From NCBI GenBank assembly GCA_027306505.1, contig DAHUZP010000083.1, positions 1 to 64,000 of the forward strand: a DNA stretch of 64,000 nt, read 5' to 3'. The notes under the pieces were generated by a model. It ran no database searches. It was not told the origin of the DNA and was given only the letters and a program-made list of their open reading frames with translations. Source of the stretch: Thermoplasmata archaeon (GTDB lineage: Archaea; Thermoplasmatota; Thermoplasmata; Lutacidiplasmatales; UBA184). Within the stretch, counting starts at the first letter, position 1. Every line of letters begins with the position of its first letter. The position numbers were made by a program, and so were the translations under genes. Positions 7,532 through 16,052 of this stretch are shown here, piece after piece.

Positions 7532-9505
7532 TCACGCGGACGTGGGGGGCTCCTTCGACATCGCTCCGCGCAGGTCCTCGAAGGCCTTGCGGACCTCGTC
7601 CACGGTCGCCTCGTCTTCCAGGGTCGTGAGGTCGCCCACGGATTCGTGGTTGGCCACCGAGCGGATCACGCGTCGCATGATCTTGCCGCTCCGGGTCTTG
7701 GGGAGGCCGGACACGATGTGTACCGCCTCGGGGGTCGCGACCGGTCCCAGCTTCTCCCGCACGTGGGCCCGGAGCTTCTCGGAAAGAGAGGGGCCAGGGA
7801 CGGCGCCGGATCGGAGCGTCACAAAGGCGGCGATGACCTCCCCCTTCACCGGGTCCCGCTGCCCCACGACCGCGGCTTCGGCCACCGCAGGGAAGGAGAC
7901 CAGCGCATCCTCGATCTCGATGGTGCCGAGACGGTGGCCGGCGACCTTCAGGACCTCGTCCGCTCGACCCAGGAGCCAGAAGTACCCATCGGGGTCGCGC
8001 ACCGCGTAGTCCCCCGGGTAGTAGAGGCCCGGGAAGCGGGAGAAGTAGACCTCCTGGTACCTCTTGGGATCGTTGTAGAGCGTGAGGAACATCCCGGGCC
8101 AGGGGCGGCGCACGACCAGCAGCCCCTTCGTGCCGGGGGGGACGGACCGACCATCGTCGCCCACGACGTCCGCGTCGATCCCTGGGAGCGGTAACGTCGC
8201 CGAGCCGGGTTTGAGGGGCAGGGTCGCGAGCCCAGGGGCGGGGGAGATCAGGATCCCCCCGGTCTCCGTCTGCCACCAGGTGTCCACGATGGGACAGCGC
8301 TCGCCCCCGATCTCCCGGTAGTACCACTCCCACGCGGCGGGGTTGATCGCCTCCCCCACCGATCCGAGGAGCCGCAGCGAGGAGAGGTCGTGGGAGCGCG
8401 GCCACTCGTTCCCGTGCTTCATGAGCGATCGGATCGCCGTCGGGGAGGTGTAGAGCGTCGAGACCCCGTACCGTTCGACGAGGGACCAGATCCGGTCGGG
8501 GGAGGGGATGTCGAAGGCGCCTTCGTAGAGGACGCTAGTGAGACCGACGAGCAGGGGACCGAACACGATGTAGGTGTGCCCGGTCACCCAGCCGATGTCC
8601 GCCGCGCACCAGAACGTGTCGGTCTCGGGCTTCGCGTCGAAGACCCAACGCATCGTCGACGCCGCATGGACCAGGTAGCCTCCGGTCCCGTGAACGACCC
8701 CCTTGGGCTTGCCCGTGGTCCCGCTCGTGTAGAGCAGGTAGAGGAGCTGGTCGGAGGGAAGGGCGACGGGCGGTTGGTGGGCAGGGGCGCTCTTGAGCTC
8801 GTCCTCCAGGAGCAGGTCGCGTCCCTCTCGAAGCGGGACGGGATCCGGGCCCCGCCGGACCACGAGGACCTTCTCGATGGAGGGGCACCGGTCCACGGCC
8901 TGGTCCACGATCGGCTTGAGCGGAAGGAAGCGGCCCCGTCGATACGTCCCGTCCGCAGTGACGACAATGCGGGCGCCACAGTCCTGGATCCGACCCGCGA
9001 GCGCCTCGGCGGAGAAGCCCGAGAAGACCGTCGTGAAGCCGATCCCCAGTCGCGCGGCGGCCAGCATGACCGCGGGCGTCTCGGGAACCATCGGGAGGTA
9101 GAGGGCGATACGGTCTCCCTGGCGCAGCCCCAGCCCCCGCAGGACCCCCGCGATGCGCTCGACCAGGGAGAGCAGCTCCCGGTAGGTGATGGTCCGTCGC
9201 TCGCCCGGCTCCCCCTCCCAGTGGTACGCGACGCGGCCCCCTCTGCCGGCCTCCACGTGCCGGTCGAGGCAATTGTAGGAGGCGTTGGTCTCTCCGCCCT
9301 CGAACCACTTCCAGAACGGCGCCCGCCCTCCGATCACGCGGGTGAATGGATGGCTCCAGTGGAGCTCTCGAAGGGCGAGCTGCTTCCAGAACCGTTCCGG
9401 GTCCTGCAGGGAGCGCGCCAGGGTCTCCCGGTAGGTGCCGGTAGGGACGTACCGCTCGTCGAAGGGGAGCGAGCCTTGCTTCGAAGCCTCCTCCTCCTCG
9501 CCCAT
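7532..9505 (-). CDS. acs: Acetyl-CoA synthetase (AMP-forming)
   Basis: A 657-residue ANL-superfamily enzyme that makes acetyl-CoA from acetate, ATP and CoA through acetyl-AMP. Visible are the P-loop (YTSGTTGKPKGV), the acetyl-binding region (AADIGWVTGHTYIVFGPL), the A5 motif (DTWWQTETGG), the hinge region (DEVLKVAGHRLGTIEIE) and the catalytic lysine motif near the end (TRSGKIMRR). Length matches bacterial and archaeal Acs. The lysine is a known site of acetylation control in the family; no acetylase lies adjacent. ATG 9505 begins a short acidic leader before the domain. It supports acetate assimilation. Confidence 0.95.
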   Translation of the reverse strand: MGEEEEASKQGSLPFDERYVPTGTYRETLARSLQDPERFWKQLALRELHWSHPFTRVIGGRAPFWKWFEGGETNASYNCLDRHVEAGRGGRVAYHWEGEPGERRTITYRELLSLVERIAGVLRGLGLRQGDRIALYLPMVPETPAVMLAAARLGIGFTTVFSGFSAEALAGRIQDCGARIVVTADGTYRRGRFLPLKPIVDQAVDRCPSIEKVLVVRRGPDPVPLREGRDLLLEDELKSAPAHQPPVALPSDQLLYLLYTSGTTGKPKGVVHGTGGYLVHAASTMRWVFDAKPETDTFWCAADIGWVTGHTYIVFGPLLVGLTSVLYEGAFDIPSPDRIWSLVERYGVSTLYTSPTAIRSLMKHGNEWPRSHDLSSLRLLGSVGEAINPAAWEWYYREIGGERCPIVDTWWQTETGGILISPAPGLATLPLKPGSATLPLPGIDADVVGDDGRSVPPGTKGLLVVRRPWPGMFLTLYNDPKRYQEVYFSRFPGLYYPGDYAVRDPDGYFWLLGRADEVLKVAGHRLGTIEIEDALVSFPAVAEAAVVGQRDPVKGEVIAAFVTLRSGAVPGPSLSEKLRAHVREKLGPVATPEAVHIVSGLPKTRSGKIMRRVIRSVANHESVGDLTTLEDEATVDEVRKAFEDLRGAMSKEPPTSA

Positions 9506-9624
9506 CAGGGTCCCTCAGTCCCCCCGCCATGAAGAACACTTCGCCTGTCGATGACCGACGACACCTGGCTGGGGGCTGGCACGAGGGGCGAGCCCTCCTG
9601 TAGGGCGGTCCTGAGAAGGGCCGA

Positions 9625-10623
9625 TCAGTCCTGATGGACGATCGCGCTACCGTCGAGCTCGATGTTCACCGGGGTGAGGAAAGCCCCGAAGCGCTGCAAG
9701 GCGCGCTCGATCCCCCCGTGCCTCTCGGGCGGGGCGATGAGGAAGAGGAACCCTCCTCCCCCTGCGCCCATGAGCTTCCCGCCGAGCGCGCCCGCCTTCT
9801 TCGCGGCGCCATAGAGCTCGTCCACGCGCGGATTGCTGATCCCTTGGGAGAGCTTCTGCTTGAGGGCCCAGTTCTCGTCCATCATGCGTCCCACCTCGGC
9901 GAAGTCGAGCGCCTCGAGCGCCCGGGCCGTGCCCACCGCTAGGTCGCGCATCCGGTCGTACTCCGCGAGATGGTCGGAGATCTGCGTCACCTGGTTCGCG
10001 TGGATGCTGGTGGAGGCCCTCTCGATCCCGGTGAAGAACAGCATCTGGTGGGCGTTGAGAGCGGTGAGCCCTTCGTGATCGAGCGAGAGGCTCTGCACGG
10101 AGACGGCCCCGTCACGCTGCACCTGGATCAGGTTGAGGCCGCCGTAGGCGGCCACGTACTGGTCCTGGATGCCTCCCGGCTCGTGAAGCACCTCGCGCTC
10201 GATGTGCACGGCCTCCCGCGCCAGTTGGCGCGGGCTCACCCGGTGGCCCTTCCACGCGTGGAGCGCATTGAGCACGCCCACTGCGCAGCTGCTGCTAGAA
10301 CCGATGCCGGTGCCCCGGGAGGGCATCTGGGTCGCGGTGATGACCTGGACGCCGCTCGGGATCCGGAGCAGGCGGAGCGCCTCCCGGATGGACCCGTGAT
10401 CGATCTCGTCGACGCTCTTCTTCGCGTCCTCGGTGACCCGGTAGCTCACCCGGATCTCGTCCCGGTTGAAGTTCTCCACGACGATGACGTAGATGCCCTT
10501 GTCCATGGCCCCCGCGACGCAGGCGCCCGGTCCATGGCCCCGGTAGTACTCCGGGAGGTCGGTGCCCCCTCCGGCAAAGGTGACCCTGAAGGGGGTCTTG
10601 GTCACGACGGAGTTGGTCCCCAA
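9625..10623 (-). CDS. GHMP-family sugar kinase, heptose-7-phosphate kinase-like
   Basis: A 332-residue small-molecule kinase. The N-terminal TPFRVTFAGGGTDLPEYY is the hallmark of the HddA/heptose kinase and fucokinase-like branch of GHMP kinases. The ATP-binding loop reads MPSRGTGIGSSSSCAVG, and the C-terminal motif is KLMGAGGGGFLFL. It probably phosphorylates a sugar or sugar phosphate for nucleotide-sugar synthesis, which fits the glycosyltransferases elsewhere in the window. The substrate is not determined. The start is TTG 10623; a GTG six codons later is possible. A TATA-like CCCTTATCTC lies about 40 bp upstream. Confidence 0.85.
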   Translation of the reverse strand: MGTNSVVTKTPFRVTFAGGGTDLPEYYRGHGPGACVAGAMDKGIYVIVVENFNRDEIRVSYRVTEDAKKSVDEIDHGSIREALRLLRIPSGVQVITATQMPSRGTGIGSSSSCAVGVLNALHAWKGHRVSPRQLAREAVHIEREVLHEPGGIQDQYVAAYGGLNLIQVQRDGAVSVQSLSLDHEGLTALNAHQMLFFTGIERASTSIHANQVTQISDHLAEYDRMRDLAVGTARALEALDFAEVGRMMDENWALKQKLSQGISNPRVDELYGAAKKAGALGGKLMGAGGGGFLFLIAPPERHGGIERALQRFGAFLTPVNIELDGSAIVHQD

Positions 10624-10840
10624 GATGGGCCGACCTCAGAATGTCCAGGGGAGCCGTGAGATAAGGGTGGCTCTCCCCCCGGGAGGACCACGGGCTCCGA
10701 ACCCACCCCTCAGGCGTGGGAGGTGCTGCCCACGGGTGCTCCTGCCCGGTCTTGACCGACCCCCCCTCTCGGGGAAGGCGTCCTGGCCTCGGGGGGGCTA
10801 AAGCATAAGGTCAAAACCCCCCCTAGGTACGGGGCGGGAG

Positions 10841-11371
10841 TTGACGCGCAAGGACAACGACCGCGGGGAGGCCTCCGGAGCCGAAGAGGCCGCCGCCGGC
10901 TCGTCAGAGAAGGACGGGGTGCAGGGGGGAGGGGCCCCACCCCAGGACTTCCTGACCACCCTCAAGCGCACCCTGCGGGGCTTCCGCTTCCCCATCTCGG
11001 TCGTCGTGCTGGTCCTGGGTCTCGCCCTGTTCTTCCTCGGGCTCTTCGCCTGGACCCCGCTCGGAGCTTCGAACGGGGCGCTCTCCGGTCTGGAGCAGCC
11101 GCTCCTGGGTACGGACAGCGCGAGCGGGTGCTGCGGTCCCGACTGGACCCTCCTGATGCTGCCGGGTGGCGCGCTCCTGGCCGCGATCGGAGGATACCTG
11201 GCCGGGGTCTACATCATCGCGCGGCGCCGCTTCGAGCATCTGATGAAGACCAAGAGCAAGGCGGAGTTCCTCCGGAACGTGACCGAGGCCGAGGATCTCC
11301 TGTGGGACCTCACCCCGGAGGATGAGATCCGGCTCGTCCGCAAGAAGCTCGAGCTCAAGATCCGCGGGTGA
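10841..11371 (+). CDS. Two-helix membrane protein, unknown function
   Basis: A 176-residue protein: a charged N-terminal tail of about 45 residues, then two membrane segments (VVVLVLGLALFFLGLFAW and LMLPGGALLAAIGGYLAGVYII) joined by a loop containing a CC pair, then a basic amphipathic C-terminal part (KTKSKAEFLRN...) that looks coiled or helical and cytoplasmic. No family recognised. The start is TTG 10841; an AT-rich TAAAGCATAAGG lies about 30-40 bp upstream. Confidence 0.6.
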   Translation: MTRKDNDRGEASGAEEAAAGSSEKDGVQGGGAPPQDFLTTLKRTLRGFRFPISVVVLVLGLALFFLGLFAWTPLGASNGALSGLEQPLLGTDSASGCCGPDWTLLMLPGGALLAAIGGYLAGVYIIARRRFEHLMKTKSKAEFLRNVTEAEDLLWDLTPEDEIRLVRKKLELKIRG

Positions 11372-11448
11372 GCGCGACCCGCGTTCCGAGCCCTCAGGGG
11401 CGTCCACCCTTCGGTGATTTCATCTAGCGGGGCCGGCTCGCCCGGTCG

Positions 11449-12318
11449 ATGGTCGAGCTGCAGTTCCGCAAGCTTCGGACCCCGGAGGAGTTCCGGATGG
11501 CCGAAGACGTACAGGTGAAGGCCTGGGGGATGCGAGGGGAGCACCCCGTGCCTGCCTCCCTGCAACGCGCGGTCCAGGACAACGGCGGGATCATCCTTGG
11601 GGCCTTCCACGACATCCACCTCGTGGGATTCAACCTCGCTTTCGTCGCCTGGGACGGCCAGGAGCTCTACTACTGGTCGCACATGAACGCCGTCCTTCCG
11701 GAGTACCAGAACCACCACGTCGGGTTCCGCATGAAATCGGCGCAACGGGACGAGGTGCTGAGGCTCGGGCTCACGAAGGTCCGCTGGACCTTCGACCCAC
11801 TGGTCGCGAAGAACGGTCACTTCAACGTCCGACGGCTCGGAGCCTATCCGGACCGGTACATGCATCACTACTACGGCGCGATGGACACCGAACAGACCGC
11901 AGGGATCCCCACGGACCGACTGCGCGTCACCTGGCTCCTAGACGCTCCACATGTCCAGGAACGCTTGGGGGGCCACGCTCCCAGCGCGGAGGAGGACCTC
12001 GACCGCGTGAAGTCAAGCCAGGTCCTTCTATCGACCGACGTGGGAGACGCGGGGCTCCGGATCCCCCATGAGGTCCACGAGCCTGGGGAGGGCAAGACCT
12101 CCGGCGTCCTGGAGGTCCCCTTCGACCTCGCTACGTTGCGCGAGCACCAGCCCCAGGACCTCAAGGGATGGCGCCAGGCGACCCGGGAGGCCTTCCGGGC
12201 GGCACACGACCTCGGCTGGGGCGTGGACGACTTCGCGATCGTTCCGCTGGACCACGAGAAGCGGGCCTTCTACTTCCTCGCTCCCCGCCCCGGGAACCCG
12301 CCCCCGCGGTACCCCTAG
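11449..12318 (+). CDS. GNAT-superfamily acyltransferase (COG3375-like)
   Basis: A 289-residue protein with the features of the COG3375 group of GNAT proteins: FRMAEDVQVKAWGM near the start, GAFHDIHLVGFNLAFV in the core, and the long conserved stretch HMNAVLPEYQNHHVGFRMKSAQRDEVL followed by IRWTFDPL-like sequence (here VRWTFDPLVAKNGHFN). In Geobacillus and Deinococcus relatives this family sits beside N-succinylamino acid racemase and is thought to acylate D-amino acids. The same neighbour follows here, 83 bp downstream. Role in D- to L-amino acid conversion is therefore inferred from context. Confidence 0.8.
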   Translation: MVELQFRKLRTPEEFRMAEDVQVKAWGMRGEHPVPASLQRAVQDNGGIILGAFHDIHLVGFNLAFVAWDGQELYYWSHMNAVLPEYQNHHVGFRMKSAQRDEVLRLGLTKVRWTFDPLVAKNGHFNVRRLGAYPDRYMHHYYGAMDTEQTAGIPTDRLRVTWLLDAPHVQERLGGHAPSAEEDLDRVKSSQVLLSTDVGDAGLRIPHEVHEPGEGKTSGVLEVPFDLATLREHQPQDLKGWRQATREAFRAAHDLGWGVDDFAIVPLDHEKRAFYFLAPRPGNPPPRYP

Positions 12319-12401
12319 ACGGACGGTCCCGACAGGGCCCCCTGCCGTTCCCCAACCCCTCACCGAACAAGGTTTGAGCTTCGAGCGCGCTCCGTTCTAC
12401 C

Positions 12402-13574
12402 GTGTCGGGCTTCCACGGTGAGCTGGTCCATCCGCTCCGGGCCGTCGTGGACGAGTTGGAGCTTCCCCTCGTTCTTCCATTCTCCACGAGCTTCGGAACG
12501 GAGGGGGCCCGACGCGTCCTTCTCCTGACCTTGGAGGACGCGGACGGGGTTCGGGGCTTCTCGGAGTGCGTCGCGGGACGCGATCCCTACTACTCCTACG
12601 AGTCGGTCCCCATTGTCCTCGAAGTGCTCGAGCGCTACCTGCTGCCCGCCCTGGCCGCTTTGGGGAACGAGGTGACCCCGCACCGATTCCTGCAGGCCGC
12701 CGACCGGATCCGAGGTCACCCGATGGCGAAGGCCTGGGTCGAGATGGCGCTCTGGGACCTCTCGGCCCGGCGGTCGAAGCTTCCGCTCCAGAAGCTCCTC
12801 GCCCACGGCCGACCGGTACGGGAGCGTGTGGAGGTGGGCGTGTCGGTGGGGCTCGTTTCCTCCCCTCGAGAGCTCGTGCGCCAGCTCGAGGGATACACGG
12901 GGCAGGGATACCGGCGTCTCAAGCTCAAGGTCGAGCCCGGCCGTGACCGGGACTTCGTGCGAGCCGCCCGTGAGAGCTTCCCCGAAGCCCCGCTGTGGAT
13001 CGACGCGAACCAGGCGTACACCGCGAAGGACCTCGACGCGCTGGCGAAGCTCTGCCGCGATTCAGCCCTATCGGTGGTCGAGCAACCGTTCGGGGAGGAC
13101 GAGCTGATCCTGCACGCCTCGCTCGCGCGAGAGCTTGAGGGCACCCCTGCCCTGGTGTGCCTCGACGAGTCGGTGACCTCCATGGGACGGCTCGAGCTCG
13201 CCCTGCAGGAGGGGGCGGTGGGCTGCCTCAATGTGAAGCCCGGCCGGGTGGGAGGGCTCTCGCGCTCGCTCGAGCTGCACGACCGCGCCGAGGGGGCCAG
13301 GGTCCCGGTCTGGTGCGGGGGCATGCTCGAGACCGGCATCGGCCGAGCGCACAATCTCCACCTCGCGAGCCTGCCCGGCTTCCGGCTGCCGGCCGACCTG
13401 TCCGCCTCGGACCGATACTGGAAGGAGGACCTCGTTGAGCCTCCCTTCCGCCTGGGACCGGCAAGCACCCTCCCGGTCCCGACGGGCCCTGGGATCGGTG
13501 TCGAACCGGAGGAGGAGCGGCTCTCGAAGGTGCGAGTGGCCCAACGGGTCTTCTCCCTCGACCAAAGGCTATGA
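12402..13574 (+). CDS. N-acylamino acid racemase / o-succinylbenzoate synthase family enolase
   Basis: A 390-residue enolase-superfamily enzyme of the OSBS/NSAAR branch. The catalytic lysine pair is in RLKLKVEPG, metal ligands are in LWIDANQAY (Asp), VVEQPFGEDE (Glu) and CLDESV (Asp), and the opposite-face lysine is in CLNVKPGRVGG. The GMLETGIGRAHNLHLASLPGF segment is typical of this branch. With the acyltransferase upstream and no other menaquinone genes here, racemisation of N-acylamino acids is the likelier role; OSB synthase activity stays possible because the family is often bifunctional. The start is GTG 12402. The stop overlaps the next start (ATGA). Confidence 0.85.
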   Translation: MSGFHGELVHPLRAVVDELELPLVLPFSTSFGTEGARRVLLLTLEDADGVRGFSECVAGRDPYYSYESVPIVLEVLERYLLPALAALGNEVTPHRFLQAADRIRGHPMAKAWVEMALWDLSARRSKLPLQKLLAHGRPVRERVEVGVSVGLVSSPRELVRQLEGYTGQGYRRLKLKVEPGRDRDFVRAARESFPEAPLWIDANQAYTAKDLDALAKLCRDSALSVVEQPFGEDELILHASLARELEGTPALVCLDESVTSMGRLELALQEGAVGCLNVKPGRVGGLSRSLELHDRAEGARVPVWCGGMLETGIGRAHNLHLASLPGFRLPADLSASDRYWKEDLVEPPFRLGPASTLPVPTGPGIGVEPEEERLSKVRVAQRVFSLDQRL

Positions 13575-14635
13575 CCTACCGTCCGCCTGCTCTTCGCGTG
13601 AGGCCCCCACACCGACGGCCGCGCTCTCGTCGCGGCTCCACCGGGCCGGGGGCCCCGCCCTTTCTGGACCGCGCCTCGCTCTCGGTCCTCTTCGTCTTCC
13701 TCTTCGCGATGGGCATCGGGGCCACGGCGGGGCTCCTGGGAGGGTTCCAGACGTTACCCGCCCCATCCTCGTACAACTCGCCCTTCTCCAGCGTGCTCGG
13801 CATCGCCCTCGTGACCGCCTTCCTCGCGCTCCTCGTGGCCTGGCTCTACGTAGGGCTCCTCCGCCGGGAGAAGGGGAACGGGAACGGAATCCCCGGGATG
13901 GGGTACACCGCGATCGCCCTCTTCGTCGTGATCCTCGTCTCGGCTGGGATCCTCGCCTTGGCCACCTACGACCAGACGCATCGGCCCTCGGCGATAGAGG
14001 GGAGCGGGGGGGGCCCCGCCGGTAGCAACAATTCGCCCGCGGGAGGGGGGGGAGGGTACGGTGGGAACGGGACCAACTCCACCCACTCCTCGTCCCCGCC
14101 CCCCTTGTCCAACGTCTCGAGATCCGCGGGCACTCCGCCTACCATCATGGCCCTAGGGGTGACCGTGGTCCTCGCCCTGGTCCTGGTCCCGACCATCCTC
14201 TACCTCGTCCGGCGTGACCGAAGACCGGAGATCTGGGAGCCGGAACAGCCCCCCCAGCTCATCCATACGCTGGAGCAGGCGGTGGCCTCGCTCGAAGCGG
14301 GCGATCTGGGGGAGGCCCGCAGCCGGATCATCTCCGCCTACAGCGCCCTGCTCTCCGAGCTCGAGCACCAGCAGGTCCCCGAGCTGGAGCATTCGACGCC
14401 TCGGGAGATCGAGGAGATCATGTCCTCGAAGCTCTCGCTCTCCACGCCTTCGGCCCACGACCTCCGCCTCCTCTTCGAGGAAGCGCGCTACAGCGAACAT
14501 CCGATGGGGGAGACCCAGGCGCTCGCCGCCCGACAGAGCCTCTCGCTCGTCATCGACCAGTTGAAATCCCGCCCGCTCGTCGGCCCCACGAGGCCTGAAG
14601 CAGCGACGGCCCTCACCCCAGGGAGAGGAAGTTGA
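13571..14635 (+). CDS. Membrane protein with C-terminal DUF4129 domain
   Basis: A 354-residue protein with three or four membrane segments (about residues 38-60, 74-95, 113-132 and 193-215). A Gly/Asn/Ser-rich external linker lies before the last helix. The cytoplasmic C-terminal part contains the DUF4129 pattern (STPREIEEIM...LRLLFEEARYSEHPM). DUF4129 proteins accompany MoxR ATPases and DUF58 proteins, and both follow here in the same operon. The usual transglutaminase-like partner is absent. Its molecular function is not known; a link to envelope maturation is inferred. Confidence 0.8.
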   Translation: MTYRPPALRVRPPHRRPRSRRGSTGPGAPPFLDRASLSVLFVFLFAMGIGATAGLLGGFQTLPAPSSYNSPFSSVLGIALVTAFLALLVAWLYVGLLRREKGNGNGIPGMGYTAIALFVVILVSAGILALATYDQTHRPSAIEGSGGGPAGSNNSPAGGGGGYGGNGTNSTHSSSPPPLSNVSRSAGTPPTIMALGVTVVLALVLVPTILYLVRRDRRPEIWEPEQPPQLIHTLEQAVASLEAGDLGEARSRIISAYSALLSELEHQQVPELEHSTPREIEEIMSSKLSLSTPSAHDLRLLFEEARYSEHPMGETQALAARQSLSLVIDQLKSRPLVGPTRPEAATALTPGRGS

Positions 14636-15048
14636 CCAGCCGGGCGGAGCTTATCGCGATGCGGGTCCTCCTGGCGGGAGGCATCGTCTCCGCCGTGCTG
14701 GCCGCCCTCGTCGCGGACGATGTCGGGCTCTCCCTCGGCTTCGGCGCCGTGGCCGCCGCCTTTTTGACCTTCGCCGGGCTCGCCGCCCTCGCGCTACGGA
14801 TGCCGGCCCTTCCGCCCCTTGTGCTGCCGGCGACCTCGGTCTGGCAGCTGCGCGTTCGGCAGGCGCTCGCCGGGGACGGGCTCTCCCGCCTGCAGCTCCT
14901 AGATGCGGTGGAGGCGGCCTCCTCCTGGAAGACCGGCACCTCGGCCTCCCGGATCCTCGACCAGAGGGACCACCTCCTCGCGCTCCCGCGCCGAGAGTTC
15001 GACCGCCTGCTCCGAAACGAGATCGCCCGCGTCGAGTCCGAAGGGTGA
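14632..15048 (+). CDS. Small membrane protein of the MoxR operon
   Basis: 138 residues starting at TTG 14632 inside the preceding stop region. Two hydrophobic helices (about residues 9-25 and 32-55) are followed by a charged, helical cytoplasmic part (RQALAGDGLSRLQLLDAVE). No family recognised. It lies between DUF4129 and MoxR genes with overlapping or abutting ends, so it is probably a component of the same complex. Its TGA stop (15046-15048) is in the same reading frame as moxR. Confidence 0.7.
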   Translation: MTSRAELIAMRVLLAGGIVSAVLAALVADDVGLSLGFGAVAAAFLTFAGLAALALRMPALPPLVLPATSVWQLRVRQALAGDGLSRLQLLDAVEAASSWKTGTSASRILDQRDHLLALPRREFDRLLRNEIARVESEG

Positions 15049-15126
15049 GGTGAGCACATCCTCGCGAGCTCAGCGTCCACGAAATCCCGCCTCGAGGCGG
15101 TCCTGGCCGGGGTCTCCCAGGCGGTC

Positions 15127-16014
15127 GTGGGCAAGCAGGAGGCCCTCCGTACCCTCCTGGTAGGGATCCTCGCGGACGGGCACGTCCTCCTCGAGGACCT
15201 TCCGGGGCTCGGGAAGACCCTCATCGCGAAGTCCTTCGCGGCTACCCTCGGGCTCCACTTCACCCGCGTGCAGTTCACGGCGGACCTGCTGCCCACCGAC
15301 ATCACAGGAGGGGAGGTGTACGACCCGTCCTCGGGGAAGTTCTCCTTCCGGCGTGGCCCGGTCTTCACCCACGTCCTTCTCGCGGACGAGATCAACCGCG
15401 CTCCCCCCAAGGTGCAGTCCGCCCTGCTGGAGGCGATGCAGGAGTACCAGGTCACCTCCGAGGGCTCGACGTACCCGCTGGAGCGGCCGTTCCTGGTCCT
15501 CGCGACGCAGAACCCGATCGAGCTCGAGGGGACCTACCCGCTCCCCGAGGCGCAGGTCGACCGCTTCCTGATCCGGCTCACCCTGGGCTACCCCACCAAC
15601 GCCGAGGAGCGCGCGATCCTCACGCGGCGACGTCTCGCGAAGCAGGAGATCGCCCCCCCGACCGCGGTCCTCGCCCCCGGGGAGTTCCGCTCGCTCCAGA
15701 ACGCGGTGGAAGCGGTCTCGCTCGCTCCGCCCCTCGAAGGGTACATCGTCGACCTGGTGAGCGCGACCCGCACGGACCCGCGCGTGGAGGTCGGCGCTTC
15801 CCCCCGAGGGTCCCTCGCCCTTTCGAAGCTCTCCCGGGCGAAGGCGCTCTTGGAGGGGCGGGACTTCGTGCTGCCCGATGACGTGAAGTCGCTCGCGCTC
15901 CCGGCCCTTGCCCACCGCCTGGTCATCAAACCGGAGCCGTGGATGCGCGGACTGCGGGGCACGACGGTCGTGTCCGAGGTGCTCCGCAAGACCCCGGTGC
16001 CCAAAGTGAACTAG
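15127..16014 (+). CDS. MoxR-family AAA+ ATPase (true start probably near 15050)
   Basis: An AAA+ ATPase with Walker A (LEDLPGLGKTLIAK), Walker B (LLADEINRAPPKVQSALLEAMQE), sensor 1 (LVLATQNPIELEGTYPLPEAQVDRF) and the C-terminal lid. MoxR proteins act as chaperones for partner complexes containing DUF58 (VWA-like) proteins; here DUF58 follows. The track start (GTG 15127) removes the conserved N-terminal helix. In the same frame, 15061-15126 encodes KSRLEAVLAGVSQAVV, which belongs to the family, but no ATG, GTG or TTG occurs between that and the TGA at 15046. A GTG at 15050 lies in a different frame, so a one-base sequence error or a non-standard start is likely. Confidence 0.88.
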   Translation: MGKQEALRTLLVGILADGHVLLEDLPGLGKTLIAKSFAATLGLHFTRVQFTADLLPTDITGGEVYDPSSGKFSFRRGPVFTHVLLADEINRAPPKVQSALLEAMQEYQVTSEGSTYPLERPFLVLATQNPIELEGTYPLPEAQVDRFLIRLTLGYPTNAEERAILTRRRLAKQEIAPPTAVLAPGEFRSLQNAVEAVSLAPPLEGYIVDLVSATRTDPRVEVGASPRGSLALSKLSRAKALLEGRDFVLPDDVKSLALPALAHRLVIKPEPWMRGLRGTTVVSEVLRKTPVPKVN

Positions 16015-16052
16015 GGGGGACCTCGAGGCCCGACGGGCACCACGGGGGACCT

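Noticed and set aside
15046-15048. TGA readthrough (for example selenocysteine) fusing the small membrane protein to MoxR
   Set aside because: MoxR is not a selenoprotein family and no structured element was seen; a start or sequence error is simpler.
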